Assembly: GCF_003368535.1 (NCBI RefSeq)
Contig: NZ_QSLN01000016.1
Location: 1-33,307 of the forward strand
Origin: Ammonifex thiophilus
GTDB taxonomy: Bacteria; Bacillota; Desulfotomaculia; Desulfotomaculales; Ammonificaceae
Reading direction: 5' to 3'
DNA: 33,307 nucleotides
Position numbers and translations under genes: made by a program. How positions within the stretch are numbered: position 1 is the stretch's first letter; each line of letters starts with the position of its first letter. Positions 17,354-28,875 of this stretch are shown here, in pieces. The notes under the pieces were generated by a model. That model did not search any database. It saw only the letters and a program-made list of their open reading frames with translations, and had not been told where the DNA came from.

Positions 17354-20300
17354 GTTTGTAGCCTACCTATGAGGGATTGAAACGGTTTTTACTGGCGGTG
17401 TTGGTTCGGGGAAAAGTTAGTTTGTAGCCTACCTATGAGGGATTGAAACCCCGGCTGGAAGAGTAGAAGCTCCACAGCCGGAACAGTTTGTAGCCTACCT
17501 ATGAGGGATTGAAACGTGGTCGCTCAGTAGGCGACTGCGTAGGTTTCTTCTGGTTTGTAGCCTACCTATGAGGGATTGAAACTGCAGGAGCAGTTTGATG
17601 CTTTACTTAATACGGTTGGTTTGTAGCCTACCTATGAGGGATTGAAACTAGTATTGTAGCGCCTCGCAACCCAAGGCAAGAAAAGTTTGTAGCCTACCTA
17701 TGAGGGATTGAAACTGACTACTCTGCGTAATTGGTGCGATAGATACAGGAGTTTGTAGCCTACCTATGAGGGATTGAAACTACGAAGGTTATACGGAGGT
17801 GGCGTGTAGTGTTAGATGTTTGTAGCCTACCTATGAGGGATTGAAACCTGTGGAGGGTTTGGAGCGGGCTAAGATGGCCTACTGTTTGTAGCCTACCTAT
17901 GAGGGATTGAAACCCTTCTCTATCCTGGTGGAGCCATGCGGCCACCAACGTTTGTAGCCTACCTATGAGGGATTGAAACTGACTACTCTGCGTAATTGGT
18001 GCGATAGATACAGGAGTTTGTAGCCTACCTATGAGGGATTGAAACTGACTACTCTGCGTAATTGGTGCGATAGATACAGGAGTTTGTAGCCTACCTATGA
18101 GGGATTGAAACGCTATGATGTAGTACTTATTACGCAGGATGTTAGAGTTTGTAGCCTACCTATGAGGGATTGAAACGGATGAGCTTATCCGGCTTTTCGA
18201 GTCGGAGCTGGTAGGTTTGTAGCCTACCTATGAGGGATTGAAACACTCTTCCAAAGCTTTATCCGGATCCTTCTTAGTATGTTTGTAGCCTACCTATGAG
18301 GGATTGAAACACAACCCACGAGAGAAGCTTATCCAGCATCACACACGTTTGTAGCCTACCTATGAGGGATTGAAACTGTAGCAAAACCTTTCGCTGTCAA
18401 TCTCGCTAGTCTGTTTGTAGCCTACCTATGAGGGATTGAAACTCCAGTTGCTGAATGTTCCTCAAAAGCCTCCCATTTTGTTTGTAGCCTACCTATGAGG
18501 GATTGAAACCCGAGTTCCAGCCGATACCCGACCTCCCGGGCTATGTTTGTAGCCTACCTATGAGGGATTGAAACATATAATCCGGAACCGCCTCGGGAAC
18601 ACCGTCCCTAGTTTGTAGCCTACCTATGAGGGATTGAAACAAACTTCCTCCGAAACTTTAAAAAGCTTCATAGTGTTGGTTTGTAGCCTACCTATGAGGG
18701 ATTGAAACACAAACCAATCACGACTGTTGAACCATATTCCTGCCTGTTTGTAGCCTACCTATGAGGGATTGAAACTCCTGAAAGATGCCAGAACATGCGG
18801 TGTTTCAGAGAAGTTTGTAGCCTACCTATGAGGGATTGAAACAGCGAAACCCACGGCACGGCACTCAGCGTGAGCCTGGGTTTGTAGCCTACCTATGAGG
18901 GATTGAAACGGTATTCTTCACGCCCGAGGCGTACTACAAGCAGAAGGTTTGTAGCCTACCTATGAGGGATTGAAACCCCTGTCCTGCCGTAATGCACTCA
19001 GGCGCAGTGGGGTGTTTGTAGCCTACCTATGAGGGATTGAAACTACGACGTTTTAGGCGCAAAAAGCAAAACCCGTACCCGTTTGTAGCCTACCTATGAG
19101 GGATTGAAACCCGAGAGCATAAGAAAAGTACCCTGGGGAGCCAGATGTTTGTAGCCTACCTATGAGGGATTGAAACAAAGCCGCCTATTTTTGATGTTAC
19201 CTTGCCTAGCGTGTGTTTGTAGCCTACCTATGAGGGATTGAAACGGTGGCATAGCTGGTAACTATGCTGTTCATTATTTTAGTTTGTAGCCTACCTATGA
19301 GGGATTGAAACCCAGGTATCTGGGAATGCCAGGGAACTGGAAACGCCGTTTGTAGCCTACCTATGAGGGATTGAAACAAGACGCAGTGGGACTAGCAAAA
19401 GCGAGCCAGTTGCCTGTTTGTAGCCTACCTATGAGGGATTGAAACCATCCTCCAACCGCTACCACCCCTAAGCCTCACACAAGTTTGTAGCCTACCTATG
19501 AGGGATTGAAACCCACCCAGCCAGGTAAGCCGGTGGTAAAGGTCACCGGTTTGTAGCCTACCTATGAGGGATTGAAACCCAGCTATGCCACCCAAAAAGC
19601 TAGCAAGACTAACAGGTTTGTAGCCTACCTATGAGGGATTGAAACCCTGGCGGGGCTGTGCCCGCTCCCGCCGGGTTTCGAGTTTGTAGCCTACCTATGA
19701 GGGATTGAAACACAAAGTATGCGTAGGGAATCCGGGCGGTAAGTATGTGTTTGTAGCCTACCTATGAGGGATTGAAACCCAGAACAGACAAACACGCGCT
19801 GGAGGAAGCCTTGTACCGTTTGTAGCCTACCTATGAGGGATTGAAACACTGCAAACAGATAAGGGCCGGGATCACTCCCGGCCCGGTTTGTAGCCTACCT
19901 ATGAGGGATTGAAACGATACTTGCGGAGGTAGCCCCAGACGCTTTTCTTTAGTTTGTAGCCTACCTATGAGGGATTGAAACCGTGGTAGTGCTTGACAGC
20001 GAATGATGTGCTCAGTAGTTTGTAGCCTACCTATGAGGGATTGAAACGCCAACCCGGAAAGACGCTCAAGCGGAAGAGCTGGTAGTTTGTAGCCTACCTA
20101 TGAGGGATTGAAACCCCCGGATGGGCGGTGGGAGCGGTCCGCCGCCGGGCGGGTTTGTAGCCTACCTATGAGGGATTGAAACCCCTCCCGGGGCAGAGAA
20201 CTCCTGCCCGGAGTTCCGTGTTTGTAGCCTACCTATGAGGGATTGAAACGGACTTGTGGGAGAAAGTGAAGCAGGTGTGCATGAGGTTTGTAGCCTACCT

Positions 20301-21449
20301 ATGAGGGATTGAAACGTAAGGATATGGTGGAAGGACATACCGCTTGCTTGTTTGTAGCCTACCTATGAGGGATTGAAACGCGATTAGCGCCTGGGTTGGG
20401 TATGGGGAACTGTTTGGTTTGTAGCCTACCTATGAGGGATTGAAACACAGGAGTGTTGCGGCTGTGGTAGTATAAAAGTGAAGGTTTGTAGCCTACCTAT
20501 GAGGGATTGAAACGAGACAATGGCGAGGGACATGGTGGCCAGCGGTATGGTTTGTAGCCTACCTATGAGGGATTGAAACAACGCTATGTATAAGCAGCTA
20601 ACGCAGGTAAAGATGAGTTTGTAGCCTACCTATGAGGGATTGAAACAGATCTTTAGGAAGCTCACCGGGCGGGCTTAGCCCGGGTTTGTAGCCTACCTAT
20701 GAGGGATTGAAACACACAAAGAACCCGACAGGTGGAGCTAACAGCAGCACGTTTGTAGCCTACCTATGAGGGATTGAAACACATCATAGTGATAACCGAT
20801 ACCTTCAAAAAACGGACGGTTTGTAGCCTACCTATGAGGGATTGAAACCGCACCGGAACTCCAGCCGCTCCTGGAGGTCCGCCCGTTTGTAGCCTACCTA
20901 TGAGGGATTGAAACTCCCCTTTTAGAGACGCGAAGGGCGCGGGCACCGCCTGGTTTGTAGCCTACCTATGAGGGATTGAAACAGTTCATCCCTTGCCCAG
21001 GTGCAGGAAGCCCGGGCTAGTTTGTAGCCTACCTATGAGGGATTGAAACGTCCTACGCGCCTGGAGAAGTTCCACACCTGCCCCCGTTTGTAGCCTACCT
21101 ATGAGGGATTGAAACGCAGCCACACCCTGGGCACCTTCTTCGCCAGAGTGTGGTTTGTAGCCTACCTATGAGGGATTGAAACCCACCTGCAACCCCTGGG
21201 GGGCCACAGGAGCAGGCGGGTTTGTAGCCTACCTATGAGGGATTGAAACAATGCTGGCCTGGACCAGGAGGGTTTTAGAAAGGCTGTTTGTAGCCTACCT
21301 ATGAGGGATTGAAACAGGCTACAGGCGCTCAGGATGTTGGATATGCTTTGAAGTTTGTAGCCTACCTATGAGGGATTGAAACCGGCTTAAGAAGCCTTCT
21401 TCCACGGCCTGCTGGAGGGGTTTGTAGCCTACCTATGAGGGATTGAAAC
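17354..21449 (+). CRISPR. CRISPR array 2, 62 repeats and 61 spacers
   Basis: The 30-nt repeat begins GTTTGTAGCC, continues TACCTATGAG and ends GGATTGAAAC. By hand count there are 62 copies with a mean period of 66.7 nt. No repeat variant was noticed, including at the distal end. The array follows cas1-cas2 and the leader, so new spacers enter at the left. One 36-nt spacer occurs three times (17715-17750, 17980-18015, 18046-18081). Several spacers contain strong inverted repeats (for example 19863-19884, 19646-19675 and 20855-20880). The last 11 repeat bases equal those of array 1. Confidence 0.99.
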
Positions 21450-21875
21450 CTGTATGTGGCTCCGGGACTCAAGCGTGAGCTGAAGGAAGAAAAGAGCGAG
21501 TGGAAGAAGAGGGCTATAAAGAAGCGGTTAAAAGAGGTGCGTAGCGAACTGAAGGCTCTTCGAAGACACCTGCAAACTCTCCAAAGCGGAGAGAGTGAGC
21601 CCGCTTCCCGACAGCCGGTCTACCGACGGAAGGAGCCGGTGAGGGGCCGCCCTCTGGGGTGGCGAAGAAAAGCTTGGCGAGTCCTCTCCGCAGCCCTCAC
21701 CGTCCCGTATCTTGAAAAGCTCCCTCAGGTAAGAGGTATGCCGAGGGAGCTTTTCTCCCTTGAAGACTGTTTTGGTGGCGGGGAACCGCCGAAGGCGGGT
21801 GGTGAGAAGGCCAGTTCCTGTTCCTGGTGCAGGGACGGCTGTATGAAAGTGACATACACACTTTTGTACAGTTTC
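21450..21875 (+). other. Region downstream of CRISPR array 2
   Basis: A plus-strand open frame from GTG 21456 begins with a lysine/glutamate-rich, coiled-coil-like stretch (KEEKSEWKKRAIKKRL and similar) to about residue 45, then loses protein-like character. There is no ribosome site, as it starts 6 nt after the last repeat. A strong hairpin at 21714-21755 lies in the frame. I treat it as unproven; it may be the tail of an older gene cut by the array. A small hairpin TGTATG/CATACA is at 21840-21858. Confidence 0.35.
21712..21758. terminator. Hairpin terminator downstream of array 2 and of sigK
   Basis: A 13-bp perfect stem GAAAAGCTCCCTC (21714-21726) / GAGGGAGCTTTTC (21743-21755) with a 16-nt loop. 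T-rich sequence ends the stem on either strand, so it could terminate both the CRISPR transcript and the minus-strand sigma-factor transcript. Confidence 0.7.
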
Positions 21876-22679
21876 TCAAACCAGGACGCCACCTGATATC
21901 AATTTCTCTAAAGCCCGTTTTTCCAGCCGGGAAACATAGCTGCGGGAGATCCCCAAATAGGCGGCCACCTCGTGCTGAGTGAGCCTCTTTCCGTTGCTCA
22001 GGCCGTAGCGGGCAGAAATGATGGCCCGCTCGCGCCGCGTAAGCTGTTTAAGTTTCTGCTTCAAAGACTCTTCCGCCAGGCGGCGGGCTACCTCCTCGCA
22101 GATGGCGTCGGGCTCAGTTCCCAAGAACTCCTCCAGTGTGACTTCGTTGCCTTCTTTGTCCTTGGCAACTGGCTCGGAGAGGAAAATTTCTCCTCTGGTC
22201 TTCTTGGCTCCTCTGAGCGCCATCAGTATTTCGTTTTCTACGCATTTTGCCGCGTAGGTGGCCAAGCGGGTACCCTTTTTGGGGTCATAGGTGTTTATAG
22301 CTTTAACTAAGCCTATAGTACCTATGGATATCAGGTCTTCCGGGTCGTAGCCGGAAGACTCAAACTTCTTGACTATGTGAGCTACCAGGCGTAGATTATG
22401 CTCTATAAGGATATTACGGGCTACCTCATCCCCCCGCAGCAGCCGTCTTATGTACTTTTTCTCTTCTTCTTCGGACAAGGGCTGGGGGAAAGAATTGTTA
22501 CTCAGGTACCCTATAAACTGTACGATGGCCGCATCCCTGCCTTTGTCTTTGTTTTGTCGCCTTTTTATGCTATGGGGATGCGGCCCTTTGTGTGCCTGTC
22601 CCCGAGGGTTCGGCAGTTGCCCCGGTGCTTTCAGGGCTGTATAATCTTTTAAACGCGAGAACCTGGGTAAAGACGGCAA
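21876..22679 (-). CDS. sigK: Sigma-K-like sporulation sigma factor
   Basis: A sigma-70-family factor. FPQPLSEEEEKKYIRRLLRGD, ARNILIEHNLRLVAHIVKKFE and DLISIGTIGLVKAI (region 2) closely follow sigma-K, the late mother-cell factor. The C-terminal LTQHEVAAYLGISRSYVSRLEKRAL is the region 4 helix-turn-helix. The start is unclear. The frame opens at TTG 22679, but residues before about 22526 are not sigma-like, there is no ribosome site, and that part covers the alaS promoter. No ATG/GTG/TTG lies in frame between 22676 and the conserved part; the out-of-frame ATG there terminates quickly. The N-terminal VQFIGYLSNNSFPQPL resembles the end of the pro-sigma-K propeptide. Divergent from alaS. Confidence 0.85.
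   Translation of the reverse strand: MPSLPRFSRLKDYTALKAPGQLPNPRGQAHKGPHPHSIKRRQNKDKGRDAAIVQFIGYLSNNSFPQPLSEEEEKKYIRRLLRGDEVARNILIEHNLRLVAHIVKKFESSGYDPEDLISIGTIGLVKAINTYDPKKGTRLATYAAKCVENEILMALRGAKKTRGEIFLSEPVAKDKEGNEVTLEEFLGTEPDAICEEVARRLAEESLKQKLKQLTRRERAIISARYGLSNGKRLTQHEVAAYLGISRSYVSRLEKRALEKLISGGVLV
22617..22645 (+). promoter_or_regulatory. Promoter of alaS
   Basis: A -35 TTGCCC (22617-22622), a 17-bp spacer and a perfect -10 TATAAT (22640-22645), giving a leader of about 60 nt. That is too short for a T-box, so alaS is probably not T-box controlled here. Confidence 0.65.
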
Positions 22680-22710
22680 AGTTTCTTTCGTAACCGGGGG
22701 TTAGAGCCTT

Positions 22711-25335
<2,625 letters not shown>

Positions 25336-25412
25336 CTTTTTACCTTTTCCCGGAAGGATAATTTCGCCGGAGAGCGAATAAATGGATTATGCTGGTGCGG
25401 GGGATGTTAAAG

Positions 25413-25697
25413 ATGGCTACCGGAAACGACCTGGGCAAGACGGCAACCTTCCGGCGTAGAAGAGAGGAGTCGGCCACCGTAAGGGAGATACTCTTACAGG
25501 TAGTGGAGGCTTTGCTGGAAAAAGGTTATAATCCGGTGAACCAGTTGGTGGGTTACCTCCTTTCCGGCGATCCGGCGTACATCACCAGCCACCGCAATGC
25601 CCGGAGTCTTATCCGCCGGCTGGAGCGCGACGAAATACTGGAGGAAATAGTGAGGCTTTACTTGGAGAAGACGGGCGTACTGGTGACCAAAGACTAG
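25413..25697 (+). CDS. ireB: IreB-family regulatory phosphoprotein
   Basis: 94 residues from the ATG at 25413, whose GGGGG site is about 9 nt upstream. In-frame ATGs at 25389 and 25404 are alternatives. It belongs to the UPF0297/IreB family: [40 protein letters not shown] and [14 protein letters not shown] are characteristic. In Enterococcus IreB is phosphorylated by the PASTA kinase IreK and affects cephalosporin tolerance. The role here is inferred. Located between alaS and ruvX, its conserved position. Confidence 0.92.
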   Translation: MATGNDLGKTATFRRRREESATVREILLQVVEALLEKGYNPVNQLVGYLLSGDPAYITSHRNARSLIRRLERDEILEEIVRLYLEKTGVLVTKD

Positions 25698-25700
25698 GCG

Positions 25701-26132
25701 ATGCGAATTCTGGCCCTGGACGTGGGAGATAAAACCATTGGGGTGGCGGTAAGCGATCCCTTCGGCCTAACGGCTCAGGGTCTGGAGGTGTTGCGCCGGG
25801 GGGAAGAAAGCGAAGACGTGCAACGTGTGGTGGAGCTGGCTCGCCGGTACGGCGTGGAAGAAGTGGTGATAGGGTTGCCGCGCACCTTGGCAGGAGAGAT
25901 CGGTCCCCAGGCGCAGAAAGTTTTGCGGTTTGGAGAATTATTGGCACAGCAGGGGTTAAAAATTATCTACTGGGATGAGCGATTCACCACTAAGGAGGCG
26001 GAGAAGGTCCTTCTGGCGGCCGATGTGAGCCGGAGGGAGCGGCGCCGGATAAAGGACATCTTGGCCGCCGTCTTGTTGCTGGAGGCCTATTTGGAAAGGC
26101 GCCGGGGAGAGGCAGAACAACCTAAATTTTGA
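25701..26132 (+). CDS. ruvX: Holliday junction resolvase-like nuclease RuvX/YqgF
   Basis: 143 residues. An RNase H-like fold with MRILALDVGDKTIGVAVSDPFG at the N terminus (first catalytic Asp), the middle EEVVIGLPRTLAGEIGPQA and WDERFTT followed by KDILAAVLLLEAYL. The family is linked to Holliday junction resolution and 16S rRNA processing. It starts 3 nt after ireB and is in the same operon. Confidence 0.93.
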   Translation: MRILALDVGDKTIGVAVSDPFGLTAQGLEVLRRGEESEDVQRVVELARRYGVEEVVIGLPRTLAGEIGPQAQKVLRFGELLAQQGLKIIYWDERFTTKEAEKVLLAADVSRRERRRIKDILAAVLLLEAYLERRRGEAEQPKF

Positions 26133-26148
26133 AAGGAGATAGGGAAAA

Positions 26149-26415
26149 ATGGCGGAAGAACTCGAAGTGATTACTCTGGTAGATGAAAACGGTGAGGAGC
26201 AAGATTTTGAGGTCTTAGACATCCTGGAGGTAGATGGTTCCACCTACGCCGTCCTTCTTCCTCTGGGCCAAGACGAGGAGTCGGGGGACATCCTCATCTT
26301 GAAGTTCAGCCAGGATGAGGAAGGCAATGAGATTCTGGTGGATCTGGAAGACGAAGAGTGGGAAAAAGTGGCCGACATCTGGGAGGAGTTGCGGTTTAAA
26401 GAGAACAACCACTAA
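26149..26415 (+). CDS. DUF1292 family protein (YrzB-like)
   Basis: 88 residues, very acidic. It matches DUF1292: ITLVDENGEEQDFEVLDILEVDGSTYAVLLPL followed by acidic repeats and EEWEKVADIWEEL. The function is unknown. It always sits near ireB and ruvX in Firmicutes. An AAAGGAGA ribosome site precedes the ATG. Confidence 0.88.
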   Translation: MAEELEVITLVDENGEEQDFEVLDILEVDGSTYAVLLPLGQDEESGDILILKFSQDEEGNEILVDLEDEEWEKVADIWEELRFKENNH

Positions 26416-26433
26416 GGGGAGAGAAGGGGCTTT

Positions 26434-27861
26434 TTGCGCCGCGCGGTCTGGGTAGGAGCCTGTGCTTTCTTCTTGCTTGCCCTGGCCACTGCCTTGCTAG
26501 CTTGCTACGATAAGACCTATCCTGCTGGCGTGATTCCCGCTGGAGTCTATATTGACGGGTACTACGTGGGAGGCAAGACGGCGGGTGAGGCGGCGGCCTG
26601 GCTTAACTGTCTGGAAAAGGACTTACTGGCTCGGACCGTAAGGGTAGAATGCGCTTCGCGCGATTGGCTCGTTCCCCTGGCGGAGCTGGGGGTAAAGCTC
26701 GATCGCTCGGTTCTGGAGGAGGCGCTGGCTGTGGGACACCGGGGCTGGTTGGGACAGCGCCTCTGGGAGCGGTGGCATGTGGAGAGGAAGGGCCTGCACC
26801 TGCCTCTCCAGTTCTCGGTGGATCGTCAGCGCTTGGTCGCTACCCTGCAAGACCTGACCAAAGAGCTGACCGTTCCTCCCCAGAATGCCGCTTTCCGCGT
26901 GCTACCCAACGACACCATCGTCATCATCCCCAGCCGCGAAGGCAGGTGCGCAGATGTAGAAGCAGCCTACCCTCAGCTATCGGCCATTCTCAACGAGGGC
27001 CGAGAACCGGTCATCAAGCTTCCTCTGAAGCCCATTCCCCCGGAGCACACCACGGAAGACGTGAAAAATATGGGGCTTGAATGCCTCCTGGCCCAGTTTA
27101 CCACCAAGTTCGACCCTTCCAACGCCAACCGGGTCTATAACATCTCTATAGCGGCCACGGCCTTTAACGGCCTTCTGGTGGCGCCGGGGGAGGTGGTTTC
27201 CTTCAACCAGGTGGTCGGCCCCCGCTCAGCCAAGGCTGGCTATAAAGAAGCCCCAACCATCATCGAGGACAGGTTCGTGGACACCGTGGGTGGAGGGATC
27301 TGCCAGGTGTCCACTACCCTTTATAACGCCGTCCTGCTAGCCGGGCTTAAGGTGGTGGAGCGTTACGCTCACTCGCTGCCTGTAAACTATGTACCCTTAG
27401 GCCGCGACGCCACGGTGTCCTACGGCGGCTTCGACTTTAAGTTTCAGAACAACACCGACAAATACCTTTACCTGCGCACCATAGTGGGACCTGACTTCCT
27501 CACCGTAAAGATCTACGGCAATGGCCGTTTCAAGCGCCAAGTGGAGATAAGGACCTGGGTTACCGAGGAGATTCCCTTTAAGGTCGTCCGCGAAGAGGAC
27601 CCCGATCTGGAGAAAGGGAAAGAGATCGTGAAGCAGAAGGGGCAGAAGGGTTACCGAGTGAGTGCCGAAAGGATAATCTGGGAAGGGGGTAAAGCGCGAC
27701 GGGAAGCCCTTCCCTCCAGCCACTACAAACCGGTAGATGAGATCGTGGTCGTGGGTACCAAGGCGGTTCCCCGCCTGGTGGTACCCGAACGCCCAGAAGG
27801 TAAGGTGTCTGATGAGAATCCCGCTGCAAGTGCCGAAGTTCCCGCCTCTTCTCAGAGGTAG
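26434..27861 (+). CDS. VanW-family protein with G5 domain
   Basis: 475 residues. A signal or membrane anchor (about residues 4-24) is followed by a peptidoglycan-binding-type region. The VanW domain spans about residues 220-370, with NISIAATAFNGLLVAPGEVVSFNQVVGP and GGGICQVSTTLYNAVLLAGL. A G5 domain follows (KVVREEDPDLEKGKEIVKQ to DEIVVVGTK). It is probably extracytoplasmic and cell-wall associated; the exact role is unknown. The start is a TTG with GGGGAGAGAAGGGG upstream. The end overlaps mltG by 50 nt. Confidence 0.88.
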   Translation: MRRAVWVGACAFFLLALATALLACYDKTYPAGVIPAGVYIDGYYVGGKTAGEAAAWLNCLEKDLLARTVRVECASRDWLVPLAELGVKLDRSVLEEALAVGHRGWLGQRLWERWHVERKGLHLPLQFSVDRQRLVATLQDLTKELTVPPQNAAFRVLPNDTIVIIPSREGRCADVEAAYPQLSAILNEGREPVIKLPLKPIPPEHTTEDVKNMGLECLLAQFTTKFDPSNANRVYNISIAATAFNGLLVAPGEVVSFNQVVGPRSAKAGYKEAPTIIEDRFVDTVGGGICQVSTTLYNAVLLAGLKVVERYAHSLPVNYVPLGRDATVSYGGFDFKFQNNTDKYLYLRTIVGPDFLTVKIYGNGRFKRQVEIRTWVTEEIPFKVVREEDPDLEKGKEIVKQKGQKGYRVSAERIIWEGGKARREALPSSHYKPVDEIVVVGTKAVPRLVVPERPEGKVSDENPAASAEVPASSQR

Positions 27862-28846
27862 GCTTCTTTGGGCGAAAGTTGCCCTCCTCCTGTTAGGCGG
27901 GTTGGGGACTTGGCTTTGGCTGGAGTTAAGGCCGGTATCTCTGCCGCCGGAAGGAGTCTCCCTTTACATCCCTCCCCGGGCTTCTACTCACTGGGTGGCG
28001 GAGGAGCTCTACCGCCACCACGTTATACGCAACCCTTCCCTCTTTCGCCTTTACACCCGCCTCAAGGGAATAGATAAGAAGATTCTGCCGGGAGAGTATG
28101 TTTTTTGGGGACGGCTCGGCCTTGCGCAAGTAACGGCCGAGTTAACCAAAGGGCCAGTTCTGTGGCGGATAACCGTCCCCGAGGGCTTCACCTTGAAGGA
28201 ACTGGCCGAACTTCTGGAGGCCAAGGGGATAGCTTCAGCAGGCGAATTCTGGCGGGTGGTGGAAAGTTACCCCTTTTCTTACGCTTTCCTGGGCGAGGCG
28301 CCGCCGGGAAGGCGGCGTTTGGAAGGGTACCTTTTCCCCGACACCTACGAAGTTCCGGCGGGCACCCCGATTCAGGACATCATCGACCTCATGCTGCGCC
28401 GCTTCGCTCAGGTGGCTGAAGAAATGCAGCTGGAGGAGGGGGCGCGGGAACAGGGGCTTTCCTTGCATCAACTGGTCACTCTAGCTTCTTTGGTGGAGCA
28501 GGAAGCCAGGTACGACGAGGAGCGGCCGCTTATAGCCGGGGTACTTTACCACCGCTTGCGCTTGGACATGCCCCTGCAGGTGGACGCCACCGTGGCCTAC
28601 GTCCTGGACAAATGGAAAAGCCCCTTAACCTACGCCGATTTAGAGGTGAATTCCCCCTATAACACCTATCACGTAAAGGGTTTACCCCCTGGGCCTATAG
28701 CCTCACCGGGGCGTGCTTCTTTGAATGCCGCTTTGCATCCCGAGTTCACCGACTACCTTTACTACGTGGCCAAGCCCGACGGCCACCATGCTTTCGCCCG
28801 TACCTTGGATGAGCATGAGGAGAACATTCGCCGCTACCGGGGATAA
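27812..28846 (+). CDS. mltG: Endolytic transglycosylase MltG
   Basis: 344 residues from the ATG at 27812, which has AAGGTG upstream; the frame is open to 27737. One membrane helix (about residues 24-44) is followed by a LysM-like region and the YceG domain. The catalytic Glu lies in LASLVEQEARYDEERPLIAGVLYHRL (E229). It cuts nascent glycan strands and sets their length, working beside penicillin-binding proteins. Overlap with the vanW-like gene and the PBP2 gene downstream suggest one cell-wall operon. Confidence 0.92.
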   Translation: MRIPLQVPKFPPLLRGRLLWAKVALLLLGGLGTWLWLELRPVSLPPEGVSLYIPPRASTHWVAEELYRHHVIRNPSLFRLYTRLKGIDKKILPGEYVFWGRLGLAQVTAELTKGPVLWRITVPEGFTLKELAELLEAKGIASAGEFWRVVESYPFSYAFLGEAPPGRRRLEGYLFPDTYEVPAGTPIQDIIDLMLRRFAQVAEEMQLEEGAREQGLSLHQLVTLASLVEQEARYDEERPLIAGVLYHRLRLDMPLQVDATVAYVLDKWKSPLTYADLEVNSPYNTYHVKGLPPGPIASPGRASLNAALHPEFTDYLYYVAKPDGHHAFARTLDEHEENIRRYRG

Positions 28847-28875
28847 GCGCTCCCTCCGCCGGCCAGAATATTGGT

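Noticed and set aside
22646-22710. T-box leader for alaS
   Set aside because: The predicted leader is only about 60 nt, far too short for a T-box.
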